A DNA stretch of 64,000 bases from G963664835 sp965220775 (GCA_965220775.1 OZ244845.1:1054001-1118000); one strand, 5' to 3'. Counted from the first letter of the stretch, positions 10,075 to 19,289 are shown. The notes: a model not told the origin generated them from the sequence alone. Translations and numbers: made by a program.

Positions 10075-10610
10075 TATTTAATCCCCCTAATGGCGCATGC
10101 ACCAAAAAGTAGGTTCGTAGCCAAAGGCCGGTCCGTATGGAGATTGCCTCGTCTCTCCTAACGGCGAGTCTTTGGAGAGAAGCAACTTCCTGGCAACCGC
10201 AATTACCATCCCGGCTCTTTCCACATTCACTATTGAATAGCATCCGTGCGACAACGTGTCGCTCAAGCGTACCTTCCGTCTCAACACGAATCGGCGTGCA
10301 GACAGCCAAACGTTTGGGGGCGGGCCGCCTGGTCCACGGTTACCACGATGCTCTCCCCAGCAAAAAGGGGCTTTAATCTACGGTGTTGCCGGCACCTGCC
10401 CGCTATCGCCTGACTTTTTCCGCCTATGTTGAGTCCATCACCAGAACATGCATACCGCCGTCATTCTACTGCACGCGACCAGCGTATACTTGGTCCGCCG
10501 GCGCTCCGCAGACGGATTGACATTCCGACTCAGCGCCATTAATGTACCGATCATTGGGCCGGATCGCCAGAAGGCGAGGCCAATAACCGATAGCGAAAAA
10601 AGGGGGTCTA
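10075..10610. other. Divergent intergenic region, no gene seen
   Basis: Separates the minus-strand halogenase from the plus-strand dehydrogenase operon, so it must hold both promoters. No short frame here has coding character. An AAAAAAGGGGG ribosome site precedes the next gene at about 10601. Confidence 0.5.
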
Positions 10611-11597
10611 ATGACCGTCGCCGATAGTTGGGTCAATTTGGAACGTGAGCAGTTGATGTGGATGTACGATCGGATGACGCTTATTCGGGAGTTCGAGGAA
10701 CGTTTGAAGGTGTTGGTCGATACTGGATTGCCTATCGGCGCCACACACTACTACAGCGGTGAGGAGGCCGTCGCCGTTGGGGTCTGCGCCGCGCTAAAGC
10801 GGACCGATTGGATCGCGTCTACCCACCGCGGTCACGGCCACTGCATCGCCAAAGGGGTGGACGTGCGTCCGATGATGGCAGAGCTTTTCGGCAAGGCGAC
10901 CGGCACGAATCAGGGCAAAGGGGGATCGATGCATATCACCGACTTGCGGGTTGGTATGCTTGGCGTCAACCCGATCCTGGGGATGGGGACCCCTCATGCA
11001 GTTGGCGCGGCAATGTCGGCAAGAGTCAGAAAGACCGATCAGGTGGCGGCAACCTTTTTCGGCGATGGTGCGGCGAGTATTGGCGTTGTGCACGAGTCGA
11101 TGAATATGGCCGCTATTTGGAAATTGCCAGTCGTCTTCGTCTGCGAGAACAACGGCTATGCTCAATCTACCCCGGTGGAGTACGCGGTTTCGGTCGAGGA
11201 CATAGCCGACCGGGCGAGAAGCTATAATATGCCCGGTGTGGCGGTAGATGGACAGGACGTGTTTTCGGTATGGGAGGCGGCGGACGCCGCGGTGCGGCGG
11301 GCGCGAGCAGGGAACGGGCCGTCGCTGATCGAGTGCAAGACATACAGATACCACGGACACTCCTCAGGGGACGATCCTCATAGGTACCGCACCGTAGAGG
11401 AAGAGCAGACGGCGTTGGCGCGTGACTGCGTAGAGCGGTTTCGCGAGCAGGTACTTGCGCAGGGTATGTGCAGCACCGACGAGTTGGATGCCGTCGATGC
11501 GCGAAATAAAGCGCTGCTCGACGAGGCGATCAAGTTCGCCGAGGAGAGTCCGGTGCCCGATCCATCCGAGTTGTACACACACGTCTACGTGACCTAG
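10611..11597 (+). CDS. 2-oxoacid dehydrogenase E1 component, alpha subunit
   Basis: 328 aa, a normal length for the alpha chain of pyruvate/acetoin/branched-chain dehydrogenase E1. It contains the thiamine-diphosphate motif GDG (151-153) through ENNGYAQST (179-187), the active-site loop His region (STHRGHGHCIAKG) and the phosphorylation-loop-like segment TYRYHGHSSGDD. With the beta chain it decarboxylates a 2-oxoacid and passes the acyl group to E2 lipoyl-lysine in the cytoplasm. The beta gene follows after 17 bp, so the two are co-transcribed. The substrate (pyruvate, acetoin or a branched-chain oxoacid) is not fixed by sequence; overall it looks closest to the acetoin/pyruvate type. ATG at 10611 has a strong purine-rich ribosome site. 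Confidence 0.93.
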   Translation: MTVADSWVNLEREQLMWMYDRMTLIREFEERLKVLVDTGLPIGATHYYSGEEAVAVGVCAALKRTDWIASTHRGHGHCIAKGVDVRPMMAELFGKATGTNQGKGGSMHITDLRVGMLGVNPILGMGTPHAVGAAMSARVRKTDQVAATFFGDGAASIGVVHESMNMAAIWKLPVVFVCENNGYAQSTPVEYAVSVEDIADRARSYNMPGVAVDGQDVFSVWEAADAAVRRARAGNGPSLIECKTYRYHGHSSGDDPHRYRTVEEEQTALARDCVERFREQVLAQGMCSTDELDAVDARNKALLDEAIKFAEESPVPDPSELYTHVYVT

Positions 11598-11614
11598 AGC
11601 TGAGGAGGAATGGA

Positions 11615-12667
11615 ATGGCGACCGCCGTTCGCGAGTTGAGCTACACTCAAGCGGTTAACGAAGCGATACGACAGGAGATGCGACGCGATCCTAATGTCAT
11701 CGTCATCGGCGAAGACGTATCAGGTGGGGCAGGGCGCGAGAACGTGGGCTCTGGGGATGGCTGGATCTTCGTGGCCGCGACGGCAGGCCTGTTCGAGGAG
11801 TTTGGCCAAGACAGAGTGATCGATACGCCAATCGCCGAGATGGCGTTCGTAGGGGCCGGCGTGGGCGGTGCGATGACTGGTCTGCGACCAATCGTCACCC
11901 TCAGCTTCATCGACCTCATCGGCTGCTGCTACGATCAGATCGCCAATCAGGCGGCGAAGATGCACTACATGATGGGGGGCCAGGTGGATATGCCGCTCGT
12001 CATCCGCATGGGTTACGGATCGCGAGGCACCGGCGGCCAGACCTATGGTGGCGGGGCGGCTGCACAGCATTCCCAGACGCTCTATTCCGTATTGGCGCAC
12101 ATCTCGGGCCTGAAGGTTGTAGTGCCTACTAACGCTTACAACGCCAAGGGATTGCTCATCTCAGCCATTCGCGACGATGGCCCGGTTGTCGTACTCGACT
12201 CGAAGTATCTAGGTTCGGCCGCGAGAGTACCGGTGCCGGAAGAACCATACACCGTACCCATTGGCAAAGCCGAGGTTGTTCGCTCTGGAAGTGACATTAC
12301 GCTCTGCGGCATCGGCCAAATGACGCACACGTGCCTGGAAGCAGCGGACTATCTCGCCAGCGAGGGAACGAGCGCCGAGGTTGTTGACGTCCTGACCCTG
12401 GCGCCGCTCGACGAAAGTACCATCCTGGAATCGGTTGCGCGCACCCGGCGCCTGATCGTCGTCGACGAGGATACGCCAACTGCGTCGATGGCTCGCGATA
12501 TCGCCGCGCGGGTTGCCGACAAGGGCTTCGACTACTTGGATGCGCCGATAAAGACCATCACTGCGCCCGAGGCGCCGGTCCCCTTTGCGGCGGCGTTGGA
12601 AGCCTATTACGCGCCCCAGGTAGGCGACATCGTGTCGACGGCTCATGAGTTGTTTGGCTCATACTAG
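11615..12667 (+). CDS. 2-oxoacid dehydrogenase E1 component, beta subunit
   Basis: 350 aa, standard length. Transketolase pyrimidine-domain features are in order: SYTQAVNEAIRQEMRRDPNVIVIGEDV, DTPIAEMAFVGAGVGGAMTGLRPIV, then a C-terminal transketolase domain (CGIGQMTHTCLEAADYL, VVDVLTLAPLDESTI, EDTPTASMARDI). It pairs with the alpha chain to form the E1 heterotetramer and supplies the residues that bind the pyrimidine ring of the cofactor. The start at 11615 follows an AGGAGGAA site at 6 nt. The E2 gene begins 68 bp downstream on the same strand, so the three form one operon. Confidence 0.93.
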   Translation: MATAVRELSYTQAVNEAIRQEMRRDPNVIVIGEDVSGGAGRENVGSGDGWIFVAATAGLFEEFGQDRVIDTPIAEMAFVGAGVGGAMTGLRPIVTLSFIDLIGCCYDQIANQAAKMHYMMGGQVDMPLVIRMGYGSRGTGGQTYGGGAAAQHSQTLYSVLAHISGLKVVVPTNAYNAKGLLISAIRDDGPVVVLDSKYLGSAARVPVPEEPYTVPIGKAEVVRSGSDITLCGIGQMTHTCLEAADYLASEGTSAEVVDVLTLAPLDESTILESVARTRRLIVVDEDTPTASMARDIAARVADKGFDYLDAPIKTITAPEAPVPFAAALEAYYAPQVGDIVSTAHELFGSY

Positions 12668-12735
12668 ATGATCAATGATGCTCGCGAGGTAATTGATCTG
12701 AGTTTCTCCTCAAAGCTGACGCTCACGACCTGAAA

Positions 12736-13968
12736 ATGGCACGCGAAATCTTGATGCCAACCCTTGGCATGTACACGACTGAAGGAACCGTCACCGACTG
12801 GCTGCGTTCACCCGGGGACCACGTCGAAGCTGGCGAGCAAATCATAGAGATTACGACCGAAAAGGCGACTTACCAGATCGAGGCGCCAGGAGCTGGGGTT
12901 CTGCACGCCGTCGTTGAGATCGGAACCAGCCTGCCGGTCCAGTCGCTGATTGGCTACATCCTGGCTCCCGGCGAGGCCCCACCAGTGGCCCCTGCCAGGC
13001 CCGCCCCGGGCCCGCCGGCTTCTCAGCGGAGCGAGGCGCCGCCCCTTACCAGAAGACCAGCAGCGCGTCCGCCGGCGCCATCGAGTTCGGCGCCGCTGCC
13101 GGCGAGGCCGGCCGGAGTGCGCGCGAGTCCGGTCGCCCGCCGTCTCGCAACCCGGCACGGCATCGACGTGGCGCGCCTGACCGGCACCGGCCCAGGTGGG
13201 CGTATCATCGAGGCAGACGTGCAAGCAGCGATCGATGCCGCGGCCACTACGGAGAAGGTGGATATCGCGCCGCGCGGACCGCGAGTTCGGCAGCGAGTGC
13301 CGCTAGTAGGAATGCGGCGGACCATCGCCGAGCGTCTGAGGCACAGTCTGTCGACCGCCGCGCCGGTCACGCTTACCCGTGAGGTCGATGCTGAGACACT
13401 GGTTACCGCGCGCCCGAGCTTGGCCGAGCAGATTGGGGGCGCTTTACCGTTCGATGCATTGTTCATCAAACTATTCGCTATAGCGTTAAGTGAGCGACCT
13501 GAGCTCAACGCGGTGATCGAGAACGATGCAATTCTTCTACTCGACGAAGTGAACGTGGGATTCGCCGTCGCAGTCCCTGGGGGTCTCGTCGTACCGGTCG
13601 TGCACGATGCAGATAGGCGGAAACTCGCCGAGGTCGCCGTGGCAGTGCGCGATTTGAGCGAGCGGGCGCGAGACGGCCAGTTGCAGCCGGCTGACGTGAC
13701 CGGCGGGACGGCGACGATAACCAACCTCGGTGGGTACGGGGTCGACGGCTTCACCCCGATCCTCAACCCCCCGCAATCGGCAATTCTCGGTATTGGCCGA
13801 ATCCTGCCGCGGCCGGTCGTTCGCGATGGACAGCTCGTTGCTGGTCAGACATGCGTCTTAAGTCTGACCTTCGATCATAGGGTCACTGATGGCGTGCCCG
13901 CTGCGCAGCTGCTCGATTTGGTGGCGCGTCTGATCGCCGACGGAGAGCGTCTCGCCGCCCTAGTCTAG
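12736..13968 (+). CDS. Dihydrolipoamide acyltransferase (E2)
   Basis: 410 aa. Residues 1-80 are one lipoyl domain with the attachment lysine K43 in ITTEKATYQIEA. A Pro/Ala linker (83-128) follows, then a peripheral subunit-binding domain (ASPVARRLATRHGIDVARLTG, GRIIEADV; about 130-165) and a catalytic domain ending in TFDHRVTDG, with the active-site His at about residue 381 and DG of the HxxxDG motif. It moves the acyl group from lipoyl-lysine to CoA. A single lipoyl domain is usual for bacterial branched-chain or acetoin complexes. No E3 (lipoamide dehydrogenase) follows, so E3 must come from elsewhere in the genome. The ribosome site is weak. Confidence 0.93.
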   Translation: MAREILMPTLGMYTTEGTVTDWLRSPGDHVEAGEQIIEITTEKATYQIEAPGAGVLHAVVEIGTSLPVQSLIGYILAPGEAPPVAPARPAPGPPASQRSEAPPLTRRPAARPPAPSSSAPLPARPAGVRASPVARRLATRHGIDVARLTGTGPGGRIIEADVQAAIDAAATTEKVDIAPRGPRVRQRVPLVGMRRTIAERLRHSLSTAAPVTLTREVDAETLVTARPSLAEQIGGALPFDALFIKLFAIALSERPELNAVIENDAILLLDEVNVGFAVAVPGGLVVPVVHDADRRKLAEVAVAVRDLSERARDGQLQPADVTGGTATITNLGGYGVDGFTPILNPPQSAILGIGRILPRPVVRDGQLVAGQTCVLSLTFDHRVTDGVPAAQLLDLVARLIADGERLAALV

Positions 13969-14539
13969 CGACCCGGTTCCACCGCTGGCGTACGACGCTC
14001 TGGCCAAAATTCAGCAATTGGCATCATGTTGTTGCTAATTCGAATTACGATCGGGGCAAGCAACCCAGTCGAAGCTAGTGGCGCCGGCAAAACAGATTGC
14101 GATAATTCGGGACTCGCGGGTGCATCGAGTCGGTGCTAGGTGAAGCAGAGCGCTGGGGATGGGAGAGAATTCCAGCCCTCTTAGCTGCGCCAATTGCTGT
14201 GTCCCTCGGCGCAGCTAGGTTCAGATCGATCTTTCGCCCTTGGATACGGTCTTCATTCCAGGTCGCATCTTGTTGCGTTAAAACAGCGAATACCCCGGCC
14301 TCGGAGCCTACAAAGTAGATCGGAGGGACAAGCGCTGCATCGCCCGCAGGAGCGTCAAACGGATCCAGCGCTCTAGGATATCGCGGCACTATCGAGGATC
14401 CGCATCATTCTTCCTGCCAAATCAACAACACGGTGAGTCTTGCTAAGCTGGGGAAGTTCTCTCGTCCAACCGCATCTCGTTAGGCGTGCCGGCGTCCGTC
14501 AAGTAGCTTGAGCCTTCTAGTTTGGCAACCGGCCCTTCT
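13969..14539. other. Intergenic between converging genes, nothing recognised
   Basis: Lies between the E2 stop (+) and the aminotransferase stop (-). A 104-codon minus frame (14075-14389) and an overlapping plus frame exist but neither resembles a known family. No terminator with a clear stem and T-run is seen. Confidence 0.4.
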
Positions 14540-15424
14540 TCAGACTAAGACCGGCGTCGACCACGGTGCGTTGACGTGACGGTGCCAGTAGGCGTCCTTT
14601 ATCAGTCGGCTCATAGGTCCAACCTGGCCATCGCCAACCTGCCGGCCGTCCAACTGTACGATCGGCATGGTTCCGCCTGCGGTGGAAGCGAAGAAAGCCT
14701 CGTCCGCAGTGTAGAAATCATAGGGTGTCATGGGGCTAGCGACGGCTTCGATGCCTTTATCTTGGGCAATCTCCAGGACAGCCAGCCGGGTTATTCCGTG
14801 CAATATCCCCTCGCCTGGCGTATAGAGAATTCCGCCCTTTACGGCGAACACATTTGCGCCGCGGGCCTCGGTCACGTGACCGTCCATGTCGAGCATGATG
14901 CTCTCGTCAACGCCGGCGTCCTGAGCTTCCAGGAGAGCCATATAACTATGGAGACGGTTGGAATTCTTGATCTTCGGATCGATGCACTGGAAAGGTATGT
15001 TTCGCGTACGCGAGAAGATCGCACTAACGCCGGTCTCGATCTTGGCTGGCGATACCATCGATCGATAAGGAATAGCGAAGATGATCACCGTCTGGTGAGA
15101 TGTGAATGGCGGTGTGGCCGAAGATGCGCCTCGGGTCACGAGACACTCCAAGAAGGAGTCCTTCAGACCGCTCCGTCGGTACGTTTCGACAAAAATTTCG
15201 CGAAACTCCTCTTTCGAGTGCGGGATCTCGATGCGAACCGCGTGCGCCGAACGGTAGAACCGATCGATGTGAGTGTCCAACTTGAAGATCCATCCCTGCC
15301 AGGCCGACAACGCATCGAAAACCATGTGTCCGCTAATGAGTCCCGCGTCAAACACCGATATCTTCGCCTCGCTGGCGGGCACAAATTCTCCGTTCAGGTA
15401 GACGCAACCAGGTTGATCTGTCAT
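14540..15424 (-). CDS. Class IV aminotransferase, branched-chain type
   Basis: 294 aa, full length for the BCAT / 4-amino-4-deoxychorismate lyase / D-amino-acid transaminase fold. PLP Schiff-base lysine is probably K153 in DPKIKNSN; the family glutamate lies in TEARGANVF (186-193), and the phosphate-binding turn is GILHGITRLAVLEIA. The N-terminus VYLNGEFVPASEAKISVFDAGLISG is typical of BCATs. It exchanges an amino group between an amino acid (probably Leu/Ile/Val-like) and 2-oxoglutarate in the cytoplasm. ATG at 15424 follows GGAGGG. The thiamine-dependent decarboxylase subunit lies 212 bp upstream on the same strand, so a joint role in 2-oxoacid metabolism is plausible. A second class IV enzyme sits at 34331. 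Confidence 0.9.
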   Translation of the reverse strand: MTDQPGCVYLNGEFVPASEAKISVFDAGLISGHMVFDALSAWQGWIFKLDTHIDRFYRSAHAVRIEIPHSKEEFREIFVETYRRSGLKDSFLECLVTRGASSATPPFTSHQTVIIFAIPYRSMVSPAKIETGVSAIFSRTRNIPFQCIDPKIKNSNRLHSYMALLEAQDAGVDESIMLDMDGHVTEARGANVFAVKGGILYTPGEGILHGITRLAVLEIAQDKGIEAVASPMTPYDFYTADEAFFASTAGGTMPIVQLDGRQVGDGQVGPMSRLIKDAYWHRHVNAPWSTPVLV

Positions 15425-15636
15425 TCTCTAGCTTCCCTCCAGACCGACATTTTCAATTTCAATGAGCGGTTGTCCAGATGACGCCCGTTCCTTGAGGGCG
15501 CTAATAGTATAGACGCTGTCGAACTCCGTCAATCGCCCGTCCGTGCCCCACAGGGTTGAAATTTGCGACCCGTCGATTGGGAACGCCACTTCCGAGACGC
15601 TCCGGCTGCCTTACGCTCTCCCGGGCGATTGGTCTG

Positions 15637-16206
15637 CTATTCGAACCTCGCGAGCCTGGCCATCAGAATCGGCATTCCATCGAAGCCATCTGGGGCGCGT
15701 TTCGAATGGTCGTAGGTAGTCTTGACCTTTAGATCGACTAGCACCGGCCCTTCACTAGCAACGATGCCGGCGGCGGCTCGCTCAAATTCGCCGGCGTCGT
15801 CGAAGGTGTAGGCCGCGCGATAACCGGCGGCCCTAGCCATCGCGGCAAAGTCCACAAGGCCGGCGCCGGGGATCGGTTGACCGCCGGTGACCTCGTATAC
15901 GCCGTTTTCAAATACAAAGTGCACGAAATTGGCTGGGCCGGCCGACGCAATAGTGACCAACGCGCCCAGGCTCATCAGCAGGCTGCCGTCGCCATCCAGC
16001 ACCCAGACCCGGTGGTCCGGTCTGGCGAGGGCGATGCCGAGTCCGATCGACATGGCCTTGCCCATCGAATCGTCGCCACACAGGTGCAATTCCTGATCGA
16101 TGGCTACCACGGGCCACTCTCGCGATGTCGACATGTTGTGAACGACTATCACGTCTTCTTGATATCTACCGAGGATCTCGATGGCCTGAAACGAGGTAAA
16201 CGTCAC
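15637..16206 (-). CDS. Thiamine-diphosphate-binding decarboxylase subunit (sulfopyruvate/phosphonopyruvate decarboxylase beta-like)
   Basis: 189 aa, equal to only the C-terminal cofactor domain of a ThDP decarboxylase. GDGS (72-75) to N101 (FENGVYE) is the thiamine-diphosphate/magnesium motif; SMGKAMSIGLGIALARPD precedes it as in ComE (sulfopyruvate decarboxylase beta) and the C-half of phosphonopyruvate decarboxylase. GTG start at 16206; an in-frame TGA lies about 13 codons upstream, so no N-terminal extension. These enzymes normally need an alpha (PYR) domain, either fused or in the gene before. No alpha gene is visible upstream, so the subunit is an orphan here. The aminotransferase follows on the same strand. 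The substrate is probably a small 2-oxoacid, but which one is unknown. Confidence 0.78.
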   Translation of the reverse strand: MTFTSFQAIEILGRYQEDVIVVHNMSTSREWPVVAIDQELHLCGDDSMGKAMSIGLGIALARPDHRVWVLDGDGSLLMSLGALVTIASAGPANFVHFVFENGVYEVTGGQPIPGAGLVDFAAMARAAGYRAAYTFDDAGEFERAAAGIVASEGPVLVDLKVKTTYDHSKRAPDGFDGMPILMARLARFE

Positions 16207-16324
16207 TCGTATTCCGTCCCGATCAGAACCGCCGAGCGGTCAACGACGCTTTCGTGGTTGCCATCTGCGCCTCCGAAATGGGTCTTTGGGGCCGGACGTC
16301 GGTCCGTCCCATCCGAGATTGCGG

Positions 16325-16390
16325 TCAATATAATCCGGCGCGCCGCCTTTGTACAGCCGTGACCAACCACCGAAAATGCTCAGATTCAAG
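16325..16390 (-). pseudogene. Short coding remnant, copy A (matches 29242-29307)
   Basis: Read on the minus strand this 66-nt block encodes L-ESEHFRWLVTAVQRRRAGLY followed by TGA. A second block at 29242-29307 encodes P-ESEHLGWLVTTVQARRAGLC and reads on without a stop. I count 51 of 66 identical bases; six of the changes are synonymous, with Glu, His, Val, Arg, Arg and Ala codons each altered only at the third base. That pattern suggests both descend from a protein-coding gene in this frame, now broken. I do not recognise the family. Both copies lie 0.3-0.5 kb upstream of a sugar ABC transporter operon. Confidence 0.4.
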
Positions 16391-16535
16391 GGTGCCGGCT
16401 CCGTATGGGCGTCACACGGGTCCGACGAGCGTATGCCACAGACCAGCATGCCAGCCCGGCCAGAGCCGTCATACCGGTTGGGTTCTTCTCCTCGGCGTAC
16501 TGGAACGGCAAAGCTCCCTGCTGCACAATGGGTGC

Positions 16536-16615
16536 ACCTCGTTGGTGATGGCTTTTACTTTCTTTCAACCATCATAGCCCGCTTCACATCGGGCTCCAAC
16601 GAGGTCTTCTTTTTT
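16536..16615 (+). terminator. Nested stem-loop with T-run ahead of the sugar transporter operon
   Basis: ACCTCGTTGG (16536-16545) pairs perfectly with CCAACGAGGT (16596-16605), and directly inside the 3' arm is a second hairpin AGCCCG/CGGGCT (16576-16581 with 16590-16595). The outer arm is followed by CTTCTTTTTTT. This is an intrinsic terminator in the plus direction, yet the nearest plus-strand gene upstream ends at 13968. It sits 165 bp before the binding-protein start, so it may be a leader attenuator or the end of a small RNA. No known riboswitch core is recognised. Confidence 0.55.
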
Positions 16616-16779
16616 TAGGTGGTGGATTTGGGGGTTGTTTCGGTCTTGCGGTTATGCGACAATGCCTCCGGATCAAACGAACCAAAAAGGAGGCACTCTA
16701 CCATAGTGCGGATCAAACGGGTGCGACCCGGAGATCCAGGCCGATTGGCGTAGTAACAGAGATGGAGGGAAGATCTGAA

Positions 16780-18255
16780 ATGGAGCCGAGCAGCGTAATA
16801 TCTCGCACATTCACACGCCGCGCATTCCTGGCCGGCATTGCAGCGACGGCTGCGTTGCCAGTGTTAGCAGCATGCCAGCCGACGATTCAAAAAGAGATCG
16901 TTGAAGTCGAGAAGGAAGTCACCCGCATCGTAGAGCAGCCGGTCGAGATCGAGATAGAGAAGGAAGTCATCGTCGAGAAGGAAGTCATCGTGGTCGCGAC
17001 GCCTGACACGACACGAAGCCAGATCGTCTTCCAGAACCGCGGTGGCGACCCGGACCTCGCTGCCGCCATCGGAATCGCCGCCGCATACAACGTTAGGTAC
17101 CCAGAACGCGAAGTTAAGATTGACCATACCACCGGCGATCATTCGCAGCACCTCCAATTGCAAATTGCGGCCGGTAGAGCGCCCGATGTCTTCTTCGACG
17201 CGAGTCTCCGGACCGGCGGCATACTCTGGGACAAGGGGATCATCCAGAGCTTAGAAGATTTCCTCAAGAAGGACTTCAATCCGGCAGATCACATCAAAGA
17301 GATGTGGATAAGCATGGTCTACGACGGTCACCGGATAGCCCTCCCCTGGGATAGCGGATCCTTCGCCCTCTTCGTGAACAAGAAACTGTTCGCCGAGGCT
17401 GGCGTGGAGCTGCCCCCTCAGGATAGGAAGATGACCTATGAGGAGACGCTCGAGAAGGCGATAGCGCTTACCGTAGACCTGAACGGCAAGCACCCGGGCG
17501 AGTCCGGCCACGACCCCACTCGTCCCAAACAATACGGGTATCAGCCGGTGGTTTATATCGGCGTCCCGAACTTTGTTTACAGCCGCGGCGGCGAAGTCAT
17601 AGACGCCGCTGGGAGAGCCCAGTTCCAAGATGCCGCGTCGATTGAGGGATGGCAGAGGGCGGCCAACTGGAGCCTCAAAGATCATGTGTCTCCGAGTCCT
17701 CTGTATGTTTCGGAGGGGATCGGGTTTCAATTCGGTAATATCGCAATGCGTGAGGGAGGAGTCTGGGGTCTGGGCTCCAACAACGACACACTCGGAGACG
17801 ACTGGATGGCTTGTCCAATCCCCTCGGCGGATAAGCCGAACTCGATTGGATGGTACTCCGGTCAGTCGATGACGACGCAGTCTAAGAACAAGGATGATGC
17901 GTGGCACTGGATGAATTGGGTCAGCCTCTCACAGGAGGGCGAGAGGACCCTGGCCAGTTTCGGGCTGCTACAGCCAACGCGCCATGATAACCTCGAGAGG
18001 TGGCGCAACAGCAGCGACCCGCCAGGGGCAGAGTCCCGCCAGGTATTTGTTAATGAGTTGGATTCGGAAAATATCCGCTGGCCGGGAGACCACCAGCAGT
18101 CATTCTGGCTGAAGTACGGCCAGTACGCGATAAATGCCTGGAGACCGCGGAATGACGCGCTGATCAGGGGCAAAGTGGAATACCAGGACGTCGCCGCTGA
18201 GTGGGAGAAGACGTTCCAGACAATCCTCGATACGGGTCAACCAATCAAGGAGTAG
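16780..18255 (+). CDS. Sugar ABC transporter substrate-binding lipoprotein (family 1)
   Basis: 491 aa from the ATG at 16780, preferred over upstream starts because GGAGGGA lies about 9 nt before it. The N-terminus SRTFTRRAFLAGIAATAALPVLAAC combines a twin-arginine-like motif with a lipobox (broken here only by reading). A charged Glu/Val/Ile/Lys linker (about 35-70) leads to an extracellular solute-binding family 1 fold: DPDLAAAIGIAAAYNVRYPE, RAPDVFFDASLRTGGILWDKG, IALPWDSGSFALFVNKKLF. It binds an oligosaccharide or related polyol outside the membrane for the two permeases that follow at 18321 and 19304. Ligand unknown. A perfect 11-bp stem-loop separates it from the first permease, which would favour more binding protein than permease. 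Confidence 0.93.
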   Translation: MEPSSVISRTFTRRAFLAGIAATAALPVLAACQPTIQKEIVEVEKEVTRIVEQPVEIEIEKEVIVEKEVIVVATPDTTRSQIVFQNRGGDPDLAAAIGIAAAYNVRYPEREVKIDHTTGDHSQHLQLQIAAGRAPDVFFDASLRTGGILWDKGIIQSLEDFLKKDFNPADHIKEMWISMVYDGHRIALPWDSGSFALFVNKKLFAEAGVELPPQDRKMTYEETLEKAIALTVDLNGKHPGESGHDPTRPKQYGYQPVVYIGVPNFVYSRGGEVIDAAGRAQFQDAASIEGWQRAANWSLKDHVSPSPLYVSEGIGFQFGNIAMREGGVWGLGSNNDTLGDDWMACPIPSADKPNSIGWYSGQSMTTQSKNKDDAWHWMNWVSLSQEGERTLASFGLLQPTRHDNLERWRNSSDPPGAESRQVFVNELDSENIRWPGDHQQSFWLKYGQYAINAWRPRNDALIRGKVEYQDVAAEWEKTFQTILDTGQPIKE

Positions 18256-18265
18256 AGCTCTTGCG

Positions 18266-18290
18266 GGTCCGGCCTGTTGCAGGCCGGACC
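18266..18290 (+). terminator. Intra-operon stem-loop
   Basis: GGTCCGGCCTG and CAGGCCGGACC form a perfect 11-bp stem around a TTG loop. There is no T-run, so it is more likely an mRNA-stabilising or partial-termination hairpin between the binding-protein and permease genes, as known for maltose-type operons. Confidence 0.6.
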
Positions 18291-18320
18291 TGAGTTGACG
18301 CCATCGTTGAGGAGATGGGT

Positions 18321-19289
18321 ATGGCGGTGCGTGCAGCCCAGCGCGGCGAGCGGATGCGATTTTACAACCGTTTGCGTTGGCGCGAGACGGCCTTCGGTTG
18401 GCTGTTCATAAGCCCGTTGGTGCTGGGACTGATCCTCTTTCAGTTTGGCCCGGTCGTGGGCTCGCTAGCACTCAGCTTCCACAAGTGGGATATATTGAGG
18501 CCGCTGTGGGAGCAAGAATGGGTTGGGGCGGCCAACTACGTTGAGCTTCTAACCGCCGACAAGCTGTACGTCAAGTCGCTCGGCGTGACTGCCTACTACA
18601 GCCTGTTGGCCATTCCTACCTCGATTGTAGTGACATACTCGGTTGCCCTCCTCTTGAACCAGAAGGTCCAGGGGATGGCCGCCTACCGGACTCTATGGTA
18701 CCTGCCTGCAATCGTCCCGGTGACGTCGAGCGGCCTGCTTTTTTCGTGGATGCTGCAAAACGAGTTCGGCCCGATCAACTATTTTATTCGGCTGACTGGC
18801 TTGCCGGCGCCTAATTGGCTAGGTGATCCCAATTGGACCGTGCCGACTCTCGTGCTCATCCACGTGTGGCAAAGTGGGACCGCCATGCTGATCTTCCTTG
18901 CCGGGCTGCAAGCGGTACCGCAGCATCTCTACGAGGCAGCCGAGATTGATGGCGCGGGCCGGTGGATGAAGCTGTGGAACGTGACGATCCCAATGACTTC
19001 GCCAATCATCTTCTTCAACCTGGTAATTGGCATCATCTATTCCTTTCAGGTCTTCAACATTGTCTTCATCATCTTCACGCCGACTTCAGTTTATGAACAG
19101 CCTGCGGGGCCCGAGGATGCCGGGCTGGTCTACATTATGTATCTCTACCGCTACGCCTTCCAATACTTTCAAATAGGCTATGCCTCGGCGATGGCCTGGC
19201 TTCTGTTGATGATCGTTCTGGCCCTGACACTTGTCGTGTTCCGGTCTTCGGGGCGTTGGGTCTATTATGAAGCGGTTCCCGGCCGGTAG
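18321..19289 (+). CDS. Sugar ABC transporter permease, MalF/UgpA type
   Basis: 322 aa from the second ATG (18321), which stands 6 nt behind GAGGAG; an ATG two codons earlier overlaps that site. Six hydrophobic segments are visible, the first at ETAFGWLFISPLVLGLILF. The cytoplasmic EAA loop reads YEAAEIDGAGRWMKLWNVTIP and should contact the ATPase. It makes half of the membrane channel together with the protein at 19304. No ATPase gene is in this operon; the only one in the window is at 31537. Confidence 0.92.
   Translation: MAVRAAQRGERMRFYNRLRWRETAFGWLFISPLVLGLILFQFGPVVGSLALSFHKWDILRPLWEQEWVGAANYVELLTADKLYVKSLGVTAYYSLLAIPTSIVVTYSVALLLNQKVQGMAAYRTLWYLPAIVPVTSSGLLFSWMLQNEFGPINYFIRLTGLPAPNWLGDPNWTVPTLVLIHVWQSGTAMLIFLAGLQAVPQHLYEAAEIDGAGRWMKLWNVTIPMTSPIIFFNLVIGIIYSFQVFNIVFIIFTPTSVYEQPAGPEDAGLVYIMYLYRYAFQYFQIGYASAMAWLLLMIVLALTLVVFRSSGRWVYYEAVPGR

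Noticed and set aside
14075..14389. 104-codon minus-strand frame between convergent genes
   Set aside because: No ribosome site, no recognised motif, and an equally open plus frame overlaps it.
16204..16340. Possible end of an alpha subunit overlapping the ThDP gene start (frame ending VLIGTEYE at a GTGA overlap)
   Set aside because: The stretch does not look like a PYR-domain C-terminus and overlaps the short remnant in another frame; the overlap is probably chance.
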